This document shows, piece by piece, positions 44,341 through 54,484 of a stretch of 59,779 nucleotides of DNA. The number at the start of each line of letters is the position of its first letter. The stretch's first letter is position 1. Position numbers and translations under genes: made by a program. Origin of the DNA: Cymbomonas tetramitiformis (Eukaryota > Chlorophyta > Pyramimonadophyceae > Pyramimonadales > Pyramimonadaceae); NCBI GenBank assembly GCA_001247695.2, contig LGRX02033414.1, positions 1 through 59,779 of the forward strand. Direction: 5' to 3'. The notes beneath the pieces are model-generated. The model worked only from the letters and a program-made list of their open reading frames with translations. It made no database searches and had not been told where the DNA came from.

Positions 44341-46349
44341 GGCGACTGGGCCTTACGGTGTATGAGGCCAGCACCGGTGCCAAGGTCACCAGGTGTGACA
44401 ACAGCCCCACGACGTTCACGCATTACTGCCATGTGGACGTCATACTAGCTGCAGGCACACCGCACATGACGCTTCACCGGCTTTACGCCTTCGTGACCTT
44501 CGAGCCCGAGAACTGTTGGGACCTGTTGATAGGTACTGGGCCGCTGAAGAACTCCTTGATGATCGACATCAAGCTTGGGAGTGGTGTGGCCGTGTCACAT
44601 GCGCCGACGATTCTGGGCATGGATACTCAGGTGGTGCTTCCGTTGGTAGACATGACACCACCCAGGCGTCCCGACCTGCCCAGGCGGGTGGACCCGACAT
44701 TGTGTTTGATGTCGGAGATCTTTGGACAAGGAGTGGAGTGCGAATGGTTAAAGCACCCACCTCCGAGCGTGAGGGGGGAGAGGTTCGCTGCTTCTGGCCA
44801 GCATCCCGAGCACATTGACGACGACGTGGTATCACCATTGACGTCACCAGCGCCTTCGGTGAGAGAGCCTGGTGAACTCCCACGGCCTTGCATCAGCACG
44901 CACGCAGAGCTGCTGGCGCAGAATCGCCATTGGACAGCCCCGATGAACAGTCGCCGAAGGAGTGCCCTGGCGCCACTGGCAACTGCCGTGCAGACAGCAT
45001 CAGAGGGCGTGCTCGCACAGTTTTACGATGAGCCGAGCCCTTGGAAGGGTGGACGCGCAAAATGGTCCGCTGAGGACCAGGTCACCGAGATCCGTCCGCC
45101 TCTCGACTACAAATGGGCGGATCAGAGACTGTGTCGGGACCGGAACCACGTCGCGCGTCTCTGCCGCATCCTCCAGCGCCCAGCCCGGGACATGCCGACT
45201 CAACCTTCCGAAGATCATGTCTGCGTGGAGTTCACCCGGTGTCGCGAGCAGCAGTGGGTGACAGTAGTAGACCAGCTGATGTTCCCTAACTGGCTGCATG
45301 TGGATCAGAAGCTGCAGCATGACGAGGAGACGGACCGCTGGATACTCGATGGCAGCTACATGACGCACATACCGTCCTCTGCCAGCAAGCACAACGTTGT
45401 CATGCCTAGGCCGAGAGGCATTTCGAGGCTTGACTTCACCCCGATCCAGAAACTCCAGGACAAGGTCCAGACATTGCTCAAGTACCCCAGTGGTGAGGTC
45501 ACTGGGACCCTCATGTGGGATCTGAAGGAGAACGTCTTCTGTGTCCAGCCGAGTGCAGCCACGCAGTACCTCGACTTGATGGGCTGCACGTTGGAACACG
45601 CGTTCGTGTGCAATGGCGAGGAGTTGCTGCAAGAGCTTCAGCTCCCTCACTGGTACAAAAGCATTGGTGTCTGGCAATACCAGTTGCTCAGGTATCTCTG
45701 CCCAGTGGACGTGGAGTCCCTCTCGAAGGGCATATTCCAGCAGTATGTTCGACACGGCCAGGAGGGACCACCCCTGGAGCTCGTCTCTCTGGATTCCAAC
45801 GCCAAGTACTACCCGGTGGAAGATGGTCTTGGTGGACACGGCAGAGTGTTCTCCGAGAATGCAGCCGCCCAGGAGTACATACAATTGGGAGAGATGAGAA
45901 GGATGCTCAAGTCGGTCAACACCGAGCAGCAGGGATACGATGCGATTGAAGCAGGTGGTAAACGCAGGCCACCGCCACCCGGCAATATGGTTAACACCAG
46001 GCTCACGAAGCGAGCCCTGACGCAGCCACCTGCGCCTACTGCTGGGGCGGGACCGTCTCAGGCCGCTGCTGGACCGTCTCAGGCCGCCGCTGGGCCGTCT
46101 CAGGCCGCCGCTGGGCCGTCTCGTGCCAGGTCCGCCAGCAGGCCCGCGCTGGCGCGAACGAGGTCGCCGCCGCGCAGAGGCTACTCGCCGACACCATCGC
46201 CACCATCCCACGACGGTGGTCTAGCGGGCAATTCCCGTGCGTTGTCACCTTCACTCATTTGCGCCACAGCAGCTGGACCCTTGAGTCCTGCTGGCTCTCC
46301 TCGTGGATGGTCACCGCCTGCATCGCCTGCTCTGACTAACATTGGCTAG
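44187..46349 (+). CDS. Aspartic protease and long Pro-rich region of the Ty3 polyprotein
   Basis: The N-terminal part carries the retropepsin active-site pattern (AILMDTGANCNIIS, about residues 34-47) and a later hydrophobic-Gly segment (LLIGTGPLK) that matches the second half of a retropepsin fold. The following 350 residues are a charged region I do not recognise. Near the end is a tandem peptide (four copies of AAAGPSQ) and an Arg/Pro/Ser-rich disordered tail. It stops at TAG (46347-46349), but the same frame stays open to 47546, so the stop may be a mutation. Confidence 0.65.
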   Translation: MRVLLHEVASFAHATLYEGLALVSSGGELMLYRAILMDTGANCNIISIAVVRRLGLTVYEASTGAKVTRCDNSPTTFTHYCHVDVILAAGTPHMTLHRLYAFVTFEPENCWDLLIGTGPLKNSLMIDIKLGSGVAVSHAPTILGMDTQVVLPLVDMTPPRRPDLPRRVDPTLCLMSEIFGQGVECEWLKHPPPSVRGERFAASGQHPEHIDDDVVSPLTSPAPSVREPGELPRPCISTHAELLAQNRHWTAPMNSRRRSALAPLATAVQTASEGVLAQFYDEPSPWKGGRAKWSAEDQVTEIRPPLDYKWADQRLCRDRNHVARLCRILQRPARDMPTQPSEDHVCVEFTRCREQQWVTVVDQLMFPNWLHVDQKLQHDEETDRWILDGSYMTHIPSSASKHNVVMPRPRGISRLDFTPIQKLQDKVQTLLKYPSGEVTGTLMWDLKENVFCVQPSAATQYLDLMGCTLEHAFVCNGEELLQELQLPHWYKSIGVWQYQLLRYLCPVDVESLSKGIFQQYVRHGQEGPPLELVSLDSNAKYYPVEDGLGGHGRVFSENAAAQEYIQLGEMRRMLKSVNTEQQGYDAIEAGGKRRPPPPGNMVNTRLTKRALTQPPAPTAGAGPSQAAAGPSQAAAGPSQAAAGPSRARSASRPALARTRSPPRRGYSPTPSPPSHDGGLAGNSRALSPSLICATAAGPLSPAGSPRGWSPPASPALTNIG

Positions 46350-46403
46350 TGGGCGAACTCAATCCATGTCCCGCGTGGGTCTCGAGCACGTTCCCCGCGA
46401 GAC

Positions 46404-47546
46404 GTGTCATCTGCACCTCCGGGTCCACCGCGGGCGCAGCGTCTGTCTCCGTCCCCCGCAAGGGCACCTCCGTCTCCATCGGGGTCAGATTGGGATGCCG
46501 TGCAGCAAGCCACACGCTTATCCGACACCTCAGTGCACAAGTTTCTGTCCGTGGAGGAGGTGAGGGCCTTGAGGGATCTCCGCAACCTCACCGTCTTCAT
46601 GGTGAAGTTTGGCGTGACGTTCGTAGATCGCTGTCAAGGCCGCCATATCGTGTATGAGCTTGGCGTGTGCAACAGTGAACGAGGTCTCCGGCTTCGGAAG
46701 CATGCAGGTATCTCCGGCAAGGTCGTCAGGAAGCACGACAAGACCATTCATTGCGGGAACCAGGGCTGGCGCCTCCCTCTTGGGGGACAGACGACGTCTT
46801 CCAACCTGCTGGAGGCGATCACGTCGGCCTATGCCGATCTGTCAAACTTTGGTTCGGGGCAGGCGCACGAGGGGGGCCATGCGAGGAACATCGAGAGGTC
46901 ACTATGCTCCTACGTGGGGCTGGGGTCAATGCACGTGCTTCGCTGCATGGAGCACCCGAGTGCCAAGCCGGTCCATTACATTTTCATGGAGGATCAGCGG
47001 TGTTTGTCTTGGCGCGCTCATTTCACGAACGATTACCTCATGCGAGACGACCGGAAGTTCACGCACTTGCAGTGGGGAACCAAGGCCACGGCCGCGCCGT
47101 GGGTGCTGCCGGCGCTGGAATCCCTTGAGGCACGTCGTCTCCCACCGGATGAGCCGCCCGCCCTTCAGGCTCGAGTGACCGAGAGGCCTGAGCACATGGA
47201 CGAGATGCGGACGAGGAACGTGTACGAGGTCCGCGACCCCCCTGCGTCTCAGCAGCGCCACCCTTCTGGCGGTGCGGCTGAACGTCGACAGGGCGCACGC
47301 AGTGCTGCACGCGCATCTGCTCCTTCCACTGGGCGCCATGGGGCTTCATCCCATGTCGTTTCCGCGCCAAGAGCGTCCCGGATTCCGGCCGGCCTCACCT
47401 TGCAGTGCCCGCCTTCTCCGGCGCGTTCAGTGTGCACAGATGAGACGCAGGAGTTCGAGCACCACACACAGCAACGACGAGAGACGCAGAGGCAGCAGCC
47501 GCGTTTTCAGCAGGGCTCCCCGGGCACAGCGGGCGGGCAGCCCTGA
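46404..47546 (+). CDS. Unidentified domain downstream of the protease, same frame
   Basis: 380 codons in the same frame as the protease ORF. A globular middle (about residues 50-240) follows a Pro/Ser-rich start. It contains RHIVYELGVCNSERGLRLRK, faintly like the start of a GIY-YIG nuclease (VY..G..N...R...H), but the complete motif set cannot be confirmed. The C-terminal 100 residues are Arg/Ala/Pro-rich. Function unknown. Confidence 0.35.
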   Translation: MSSAPPGPPRAQRLSPSPARAPPSPSGSDWDAVQQATRLSDTSVHKFLSVEEVRALRDLRNLTVFMVKFGVTFVDRCQGRHIVYELGVCNSERGLRLRKHAGISGKVVRKHDKTIHCGNQGWRLPLGGQTTSSNLLEAITSAYADLSNFGSGQAHEGGHARNIERSLCSYVGLGSMHVLRCMEHPSAKPVHYIFMEDQRCLSWRAHFTNDYLMRDDRKFTHLQWGTKATAAPWVLPALESLEARRLPPDEPPALQARVTERPEHMDEMRTRNVYEVRDPPASQQRHPSGGAAERRQGARSAARASAPSTGRHGASSHVVSAPRASRIPAGLTLQCPPSPARSVCTDETQEFEHHTQQRRETQRQQPRFQQGSPGTAGGQP

Positions 47547-47593
47547 CGCACGACCGACGCTGTGGCCGTGGGCTGCCAGCACGGGCAGTCCGC

Positions 47594-48325
47594 ATGAGGC
47601 CAGGTGTGCTGCGGGCGTTCATCTCGCTTGCAAGCAGTGCAGTGGTTTGGTGGTGGCTGGGGCGAGGTCCCATTCCTATGGTCGCCGTTTGGGCGACATT
47701 TGAGACAATGGCGTGGTATCTGTCATGGTGCCCTTTTCAGATCTGGTGGGAGCGCTGCGTGGCTTCGCTTTCGCACCGGCTGCCGTTGTGGTGGTCGATT
47801 GCTCGGCGTTACCCTCGTCGTGCAGGCTATGACATTTGGGTCCTGTGGGCCCTCGCGCATGTCTGGTACGTTGGGCTCCTTATCGTACGCGCCACAGGCA
47901 TCTATGCTGGCGTACACCGTGTTCGCACCGAAGGTTGGATGGTGGTGCCCCTCCGGGGGGTGGTCATTTCCTTGGCATGCTGGTCGCAGTGTGCCGCGGC
48001 ACTCCTCCTCGTGGTCCTCGCCTGGCTTTGGGTCTGCGTCGACGTTTACGCTGAGGACAGGGCACGCCAGGCTTCTCATGTCGTGGACATCCCTCTGGAC
48101 GCGCATGACGTTCGAGGTGGCCGGGGGTGGACTGTTCCGTCCTTACAGTGGTCCCAGGTCTTCTTACTGGGCCGCGTGCGCCTGCCCGCTTTGCCGGCCA
48201 GGTTGGACAAGCCTCGCTTTGCGTCGCGTTGGGCACAGCTTCGGCGTAATCTCCAACTTCATCGTTTCGCGCAAATCGCTTACCTCGTGATTGTCCTTGC
48301 GCTGGTGATCCACACTGAGAGATGA
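47594..48325 (+). CDS. Multi-pass membrane protein ORF inside the Ty3 element
   Basis: 243 codons with about four or five hydrophobic segments: residues near 8-22, 25-45, 88-112, 126-150 and 228-240. Trp is very frequent. It lies between protease and RT, not after integrase where envelope genes usually sit. No envelope, fusion or transporter motif was recognised. A possible polyadenylation region (AAATAAACAAATATATATG, then an A-run) follows near 48465-48500. It could be a captured host gene or part of a nested element. Confidence 0.4.
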   Translation: MRPGVLRAFISLASSAVVWWWLGRGPIPMVAVWATFETMAWYLSWCPFQIWWERCVASLSHRLPLWWSIARRYPRRAGYDIWVLWALAHVWYVGLLIVRATGIYAGVHRVRTEGWMVVPLRGVVISLACWSQCAAALLLVVLAWLWVCVDVYAEDRARQASHVVDIPLDAHDVRGGRGWTVPSLQWSQVFLLGRVRLPALPARLDKPRFASRWAQLRRNLQLHRFAQIAYLVIVLALVIHTER

Positions 48326-48854
48326 AGCAGCATTAGGCACAGCGCCGGGGAGAGCGCCGAACGCGCCACGCGCCTGATTCGGCGCGGAGCGGAGCAGCCT
48401 CCCCGCACCCTTTGTCCCTGGGTCCTATGTTTCTTGCGTGCACCCTATGCACCTTTCTACAAAGAAATAAACAAATATATATGCGGGGAAAAAAAATAAT
48501 CCCACCCATGACTCGCTGTTCACCCCTTGGCCGCTGATTCGCAACCGCAGATGAACAGTCGCCCGACAGGTTGCTGACCAGGCACCCGCGGAGTGGCGGC
48601 TGCGTTCACTAGATGAAGGGCGGGCGGGTGGGATCCCGTACGGTGAGGGAGGGGAAGGAAAAGTTCACGGTCTTACCGGGTTTTCCTCGACCACTCCTCC
48701 AGCGACCGGGGGGAGGCCGCCTCTCTGCACGGTTGCAGCTTCGGAGGCCTGCGCACCAGTTCACGAAAGCATGTTTCAATCCACTGCGGAAACCATGGGA
48801 TATTCCCACAGCAGTGGCATCCCACAGCGTGCATGCCGGAAAACAGGGGAGTCC

Positions 48855-49349
48855 GCATACCTGAATGAATACGCACAGCCGGTGACTTTTCCTAAGCACG
48901 TGATTCCGCACCAGGGCGCAGTCACCGGCTGTGTGTATCCACATATTCCCTGACCACCTATTTACGCAGAAACTTTCAGGAGCCGACCGCTCTTTCAGTC
49001 GAACAGCGGTTAACTAATTAAGCCACGAACCTATCCAACATGCACATCCATAAGAGACAAGCATGGGGCACGTAACCTTTGGAGCGAGTGCGGCCTGGCC
49101 TGCATACCATGTGGATACGCACAGCCGGTGACTTTTCCTAAGCACGTGATTCCGCACCAGGGCGCAGTCACCGGCTGTGTGTATCCACATATTCGCTGAC
49201 CACCTATTTACGCAGAAACTTTCAGGAGCCGTCCGCTCTTTCAGTCGAACAGCGGTTAACTAATTAAGCCACGAACCTATCCAACATGCACATCCACAAG
49301 CGACAAGCATGGGGCACGTAACCTTTGGAGCGAGTGCGGCCTGGCCTGC
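48855..49349 (+). repeat. Tandem duplication of about 247 bp with hairpin
   Basis: Two units starting GCATACC at 48855 and 49102. Each contains a hairpin. In the second (49109-49190) the 25-bp arms (ATGTGGATACGCACAGCCGG and onward) pair with one mismatch around a loop of about 30 bp. The units are nearly identical. Confidence 0.9.
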
Positions 49350-49669
49350 CTCGCTGCCAACCGTGGCCGTCCTTGCCCGTTTAGGTGCACCTTGTTCAGC
49401 AGCCCCCGTTGATCCTGTCCGGGTACTCTCCATTCTTAAGTATCAGTACTCGCTTTTAAAAGTAAACTAACTGTTCTGCATGCATTGCAACAGAACAACT
49501 TTCTGTAACCCGCGTGATTCAAGAAAAAAGTATAACTACTTACCAGCCATTTTCTTTCTCTTGCTTGGGGTACTTAAATTAAAAAAACAAAAAACCAAAC
49601 TGTTACAGTTTAACTGTTTTTTGAAAACTTCAACTTCAAGAACCTAACTTGGTTTCTTGGCTACGTTAC

Positions 49670-50225
49670 CTCTATCTCTTACCAGCTATGGTGCGCGTGG
49701 CCACTAAAATCGGCTACCTTTCGGCTCCCTACTGGTTTAGCCGAGACAGGTATGATACGATCTGTATGTGACGCATCCCACCTATCTACTGAACGATGGT
49801 GTATACCCCTGCCTGCGTTCATATATACCTCAACCTGGCCGCCATTCGCCAGTCGCTCCACTCCTGTCAATTCTACCTTGGCCACCGACCAGAGAATTGC
49901 ACATCTACCATTCAGGATCCTCGTTTACCACGGTTTACCAGCTCCGTCTCTATATTTATACTACATTGCGAAGTTTTATATCCATTTACCATTAGGCCAT
50001 GACCATTTACCATTCCAGATCATCGGTTACCACGCTCCGTTCTGAAATTACCAGGCTTTTACCATGCTTCAACCTATGTTACCGCAAATTACCAATGATT
50101 TACCGTCAGTTATTTTTTTTTGTAAATATTTTAACGTTTACCACCTGATTACCACCCCACATAGGGACTTACCGCCGTTTACCACCGGTTTACCACATTT
50201 TAACACCAGTTTACCACATTCTACC
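49670..50225 (+). repeat. TTTACCA/TTACCAC-rich array
   Basis: Around twenty copies of TTACC followed by A, G or C, irregularly spaced over 550 bp, densest at 50140-50225. Not a fixed-period tandem repeat. Confidence 0.7.
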
Positions 50226-50552
50226 ACGATTCCTTCTCAGTGTGATCTCCACTGCTGCTGGTGGGAGTTCTCGCTTGGCGCTCGGGGGGGGGTGGAGATT
50301 AGTGGCGTGCTTCTTCGCCTCAAACTCGACGGCAGCCGCAGTGCGGTTCAACCGAATTTTGCGATTTTTCTGCTTTTGTGCGGAATCCTGTGGGTTGCTG
50401 GCGCGTTGACGGAGGACATGCCTGCGCATGGCGTCACGTCACCCACGCGGAGTGCCTGGAGTGCGTCACCCTGCACTTCTTGGGAGGCTCAGCAATCGTC
50501 GAGGCAATAGGAGCCGGGTTGGCAGGCCAATGTCGCGGAGCAGGATGAGGTC

Positions 50553-51326
50553 TTGCCGTATACCGTGCTGGACGAGCTTCAACCTCTGGGTGACACGACT
50601 GTGACCAAAGACGAGGCAGCGTGGCTCGACACTGAGCTCAATGCCACGTTTGGAGGGCATCCTGACTTCAAGGAGGAGCACTGGGAAGAAATGCGAGCTG
50701 TCCTTCGCAGATGTAAGGGCACTTTCGCCAACAGCCCTCACGACCTGACAGGCTACAAGGGCAAGGCAGAGCACAACACGTTCTCTATCCCTTTTGTGGA
50801 TGAGTCCAAGGCTGCTTACCAGAGACCCAGGAAGTACAGCCCGGGCGAACAAGAGATCATTGACATCCACTGCAAGGAATTGCTGGAGTATGGCTTCATT
50901 GAGCCTGCAGCCAAGCATTGCAGATATGCGAGCAACGTCGTCGTGGCTGGCAAGAAGGATCATGAGACTGGCCTGTGGACCCAGACGCGCTTCTGCGTGG
51001 ACCTTAGGGGCGTCAATCGACACTCCCTCAAGGATAACACTCTGCCACATCGACCAGAGGAGCTCTACCAGAAGGTGGCGAAGGCCAAGTTCAAGACCAC
51101 GCTGGATGCCACCAAAGCCTTCCATCAGATTCCCATGGCTACGGAAGAGGACAGGAGCAAAACGGCATTCTGGTGGAAGAACCAGTTGTACCAGTACACT
51201 TCGATGCCCTTTGGGGCTGCTGGAGCAACATCTGCGTTTGTGAGAATCATGGACTACGAGTTACGTCACCTGCAGCATTGCACTGTGGCGTATGTTGATG
51301 ACGTAGTGGTCTACACTGACGCCTGA
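50553..51326 (+). CDS. pol: Reverse transcriptase domain of the Ty3 element
   Basis: 257 codons. RT motifs in order: FCVDLRGVNRHSL (motif 2 region), TTLDATKAFHQIPM (motif A), TSMPFGAAGATSAF (motif B) and AYVDDVVVYTD (motif C with the YVDD active site). This matches Ty3/gypsy RT. The frame ends at a TGA right after motif C; the sequence continues one base out of frame as PEQHLKDVEDVL, the normal RT continuation, so a 1-nt indel near 51321 is responsible. Confidence 0.92.
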   Translation: MPYTVLDELQPLGDTTVTKDEAAWLDTELNATFGGHPDFKEEHWEEMRAVLRRCKGTFANSPHDLTGYKGKAEHNTFSIPFVDESKAAYQRPRKYSPGEQEIIDIHCKELLEYGFIEPAAKHCRYASNVVVAGKKDHETGLWTQTRFCVDLRGVNRHSLKDNTLPHRPEELYQKVAKAKFKTTLDATKAFHQIPMATEEDRSKTAFWWKNQLYQYTSMPFGAAGATSAFVRIMDYELRHLQHCTVAYVDDVVVYTDA

Positions 51327-51351
51327 GCAACATCTGAAGGACGTCGAGGAC

Positions 51352-53121
51352 GTGCTGCGCACATTGGGGGACGCTGGCATAAGATTGCACGCAGGCAAGA
51401 GCACCTTTGGTGCAGCCACGGCGGACTTTCTGGGTTACCGCATTGGGCACAACTCCATTGGCGCGCAGGAAGCGAAGTGCAAGGCCATCCAGGAGCTTCC
51501 GAGGCCGCAGGACAAGACTGGGCTTCGTTCCATCTTGGGCATGATGAATTACTATAAGGGCTTAGTGGGTGAGCCAGGAGGGCCGAACTACTCTGAGATG
51601 GCTCGCCCTCTCAACGACCTGCTCCAGAAAGAGATTACCGATATCAAGGGAGCTTGGGGGAAGGATCAAGACCAAGCGCTCCAGGAGCTGAAGGACGCGC
51701 TCTGCTCTGGGAGATGTCTGAGGCCTATCGATTACGACAGACCCCTCATATTGTACATCGATTGGAGCACCTATGGCATTGGCGCAGTGCTGGGCCAGAA
51801 AGATGACGATGGGAAGGAGTATATTTGCATGGCAATCAGTCGATCCCTGAGCAAGACAGAGAGGCAGTACGCCAGCTTCAAGGGTGAGATGCTTGCAGTG
51901 GTGTGGGCAGTGCGCACGTTGAGACAGTACCTGCATGGCGTTCACTTCACGCTGCTGACTGACCATTCACCGCTCACTACCTTGATGGAGAAGGCTGATC
52001 TTCAGGGACAGCACCTGCGTTGGGCAATCAGCTTGCAGGAGTTCGACTTCACGGTGCAGTATCGCCCAGGAGCTAAGAACAGCAACGCTGACGTGCCGTC
52101 TCGCTACCCGCTACCGTCTACGACGGACGAGACTGGGGCAAGGCATGAGAGAGAAAAAGTGACTGCGCTTCACGCAGGCGTGGGGGAAGTTCGCACGAAG
52201 GATTTCTGCGACCACCTGTGCTTCATGTTGGCTGGGGATGTTTCCCCAGGGGAAGAGGCCACGCCAGAGGTGCAGGTCGCCAACTACTGCAAGAGGGCTG
52301 CAGTGGAGCAGCTGGGCACGGGACCAGTGCATCGTTTATTCGATTTGCATCACCAGGAGGAATTGGAGTGCAATCATGGGGACATGTTCGACACTGATCT
52401 ACCCGAATTGGTGACCGACTCTGGAAGGCTAGCAAGGGCGGCTTGGAAAGCGCTGAGCCTGGTGCGACCTACACGAGGCACGCATGGCGAAGGAAGCCCC
52501 GCTGTATACAGCAATGAGTACTTCGAAGGCGAACGCATCTTGAAGCCTGAGAAGGTGGACACCAGGGTGTTGAACAAGCGGTTCTTCTCGCAAGCTCGAG
52601 AGGAAGGCGTGGTTTGCTATGAGCCGTGTGGAGGCCTCTGTGCTGGTCTGGAGATGTTGCTCCGCAGTGGCATGAAGGTGGATCGATACCTGTATCAAGA
52701 CATATCACCGAGCAGTCAGACAGTGGCCAGAGCCAGGTGTACGGCGTTGCTGCGACGATATCCTGACCTCATCTCGCCCAGTGCAGTAGAATTTGGGGCC
52801 CTACCCCAAGATCTGCGCGATACGACGAGCGCCGACTTCATACGGGCAGGAGCTCTTCGAGGACGTCAGTGGGTCATGGTGTGTGGGTTTCCATGCCAGG
52901 ATCTCTCCCCTGCTGGAACGCTTACAGGCCTGGAGGGCAGGCACAGCAAATTATTTTATGAAGTGGTCCGGCTTCTGTCCACGCTGCAGCAGCTACAGCA
53001 GCAGAGGCCCCCAGGATACATCCTGGAGAACGTGTCCCCATTGTCGCACAGACCAGGGACCAAGATCAGGGACGAGGTATTCCCGTACATTGCCAGCGTC
53101 ATTGGCCGACCAGTCCTTTGA
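51352..53121 (+). CDS. pol: RT thumb, RNase H and N-terminal two-thirds of a DNMT3-like cytosine methyltransferase
   Basis: Starts with RT connection sequence (FLGYRIG, then the PLNDLL region). RNase H follows with LYIDWSTYGIGAVLGQ, GEMLAVVWAVRTLRQYLHG and TDHSPL, closing with a NADVPSR-like end. After a 120-residue linker come C5-methyltransferase motifs: motif I (CYEPCGGLCAGLEMLL, about residues 422-437, then VDRYLYQDIS), motif IV with catalytic Pro-Cys-Gln (VCGFPCQDLSPAG) and motif VI (ILENV). The layout and the wording around LFYEVVRLL resemble DNMT3 rather than DNMT1 or bacterial Dcm. The frame breaks at 53121; the rest of the domain follows in the next frame. Expected activity is transfer of methyl from SAM to cytosine C5 in DNA. 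Confidence 0.88.
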   Translation: MLRTLGDAGIRLHAGKSTFGAATADFLGYRIGHNSIGAQEAKCKAIQELPRPQDKTGLRSILGMMNYYKGLVGEPGGPNYSEMARPLNDLLQKEITDIKGAWGKDQDQALQELKDALCSGRCLRPIDYDRPLILYIDWSTYGIGAVLGQKDDDGKEYICMAISRSLSKTERQYASFKGEMLAVVWAVRTLRQYLHGVHFTLLTDHSPLTTLMEKADLQGQHLRWAISLQEFDFTVQYRPGAKNSNADVPSRYPLPSTTDETGARHEREKVTALHAGVGEVRTKDFCDHLCFMLAGDVSPGEEATPEVQVANYCKRAAVEQLGTGPVHRLFDLHHQEELECNHGDMFDTDLPELVTDSGRLARAAWKALSLVRPTRGTHGEGSPAVYSNEYFEGERILKPEKVDTRVLNKRFFSQAREEGVVCYEPCGGLCAGLEMLLRSGMKVDRYLYQDISPSSQTVARARCTALLRRYPDLISPSAVEFGALPQDLRDTTSADFIRAGALRGRQWVMVCGFPCQDLSPAGTLTGLEGRHSKLFYEVVRLLSTLQQLQQQRPPGYILENVSPLSHRPGTKIRDEVFPYIASVIGRPVL

Positions 53122-54457
53122 CGCAGCACAAGCAGGCGCTTACGCACATCGATTGCGAGCGTATTGGAGCAACCTGTTCCAGATCCACCAGTTTCGCTCC
53201 GTGATGAGCAAGGTGGCGAGACCAGAAGGACGAGTCGTATCGTCAATCCTATGCAAGGGCTGGCAGCCCAGACCAGTGATAAGAACAGACCGCGCGCCTC
53301 ACTACGTGGTGAACGTGGTGGGAGAACCGCTAAGGGCTCTTCCCACCATCATGGCGACGCAAGGGTCGAGAGCATTCAGAAGAGCAAGGATGGGCACCGT
53401 GGTGCGCAACCAGGACGATGAGGACACCGAGGAAGAATCCCGAGAGGTGAACCTCGACGAGAAGGCGCGAGCCATGGGCTACAGCGCAAGTGAGCTACGC
53501 ATGGCTGATGGCCTGAACGACGTAGAATTGGCAAGCATTCTGGGCCTGGCCATGGATCGCAGGGCTATGGAACTGCTTATGGCGGTCGCAGAAGCAAGCA
53601 GGAAGGGGCTTCCTCACAGCGAGGAGTCCCCGGAGGCGGAGAGTTCCCCAGGACAGCCTATTGCTGTAGACAACAACTGGGCAGACCACGCGAGGTCGGA
53701 CCTTCAGCAGAGGCAAGCTTTGCTGGCAGAATGGGTTGAGAATTCGAACGCATACACTCAGCAGGTGGCGAAGACCATGAGTCACCGTGATTGGGAAGAG
53801 AAGCTGCAGATAATGTGCTCACAAGGGCAGAAAGGTGCAGAAGGAATTGGGGCCCAGCGACAGAAGGCTGGAACCAAGAAGAAGAAGAAGAAGAAGAAGG
53901 AGTGGCAGCTCTACGTCATCGAGCAGTATCGCCAGAGGCACGAGAGCCACTTCGTGAAGGAGGGCGCAACTCCAGCAGCGCGCGTTGACGTGCCTGCTTG
54001 GAGTCCGCCTGCCAAAGATGTGGAGATGAGACTCCCCAGGTTGGCGTGTACCACCAGGTTCGCGGACTTGATGGCCAGTGTGGCCGAACAGCAGGTTGAC
54101 CGTGACAAGCATCGAGATGTGCATGATGACGCATGGTGCCTCAGATGGTTGAAGTCCAATGGCAGCGTGAGGTTGCCAGATGATAAAGTTCGTCGTGTGA
54201 GGAGACGCGCAGCACGACATCGATGGGATGAGGCGACGGACGAGATCTACATGATCACGCTGTCAGGCAAGGAAGTGAGAATACCCAAGCCTGCTGACCG
54301 TCTGGCACTGGTCAAGGAATACCATTCCAGAACTGGCCATTGGGGCATAAGACGCACGCAGCATCTTCTGTGGCAGCGCCATTGGTGGGCCGACCTGAAG
54401 AAGGACGTTGAGGCTGTGGTCACTCAGTGTGAAACCTGTCAGCGCGTGAAAAGCTGA
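53110..54457 (+). CDS. pol: C-terminal part of the DNMT3-like methyltransferase and integrase zinc-binding domain
   Basis: Opens with FDAAQAGAYAHRLRAYWSNL, which parallels motif VIII of DNMT3 (Ala-His-Arg...Trp-Asn-Leu). A target-recognition-like stretch follows, then motifs IX-X (GYSASELRMADGLNDVELAS and LGLAMDRRAMELL). After an acidic linker comes a run of Lys (AAG repeats at 53875-53900) that could act as a nuclear localisation signal. At the end is the integrase HHCC domain: HX4H (HSRTGH) and CX2C (CETC). Together with the previous ORF this gives a complete set of methyltransferase motifs. It ends in TGA at 54455-54457; the integrase core continues in another frame. Confidence 0.85.
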
Positions 54458-54484
54458 AAACTCACTATGCAAGAGAGGAGGCGT

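Larger units (their letters stand above)
48326..50470. other. Non-coding insert between the protease and RT regions
   Basis: About 2.1 kb without convincing genes, AT-richer than both sides from 49430 on. It holds the 247-bp duplication with hairpins (48855-49349) and the TTACCA-rich stretch (49670-50225). In a normal Ty3 element RT follows protease closely, so some or all of 46400-50470 is probably inserted sequence. Confidence 0.55.

Noticed and set aside
45000..46211. A 403-codon minus-strand frame opposite the protease ORF
   Set aside because: Antisense shadow; no motifs, while the plus frame has a retropepsin site and continues the polyprotein.
46590..46760. GIY-YIG endonuclease in the post-protease ORF
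   Set aside because: Only a faint VY..G...R...H likeness; the complete motif set was not found, so it is not called.
47594..48325. Retroviral envelope gene
   Set aside because: Multi-pass hydrophobic profile, wrong position relative to integrase, no signal peptide, furin or fusion features; kept as an unidentified membrane ORF.
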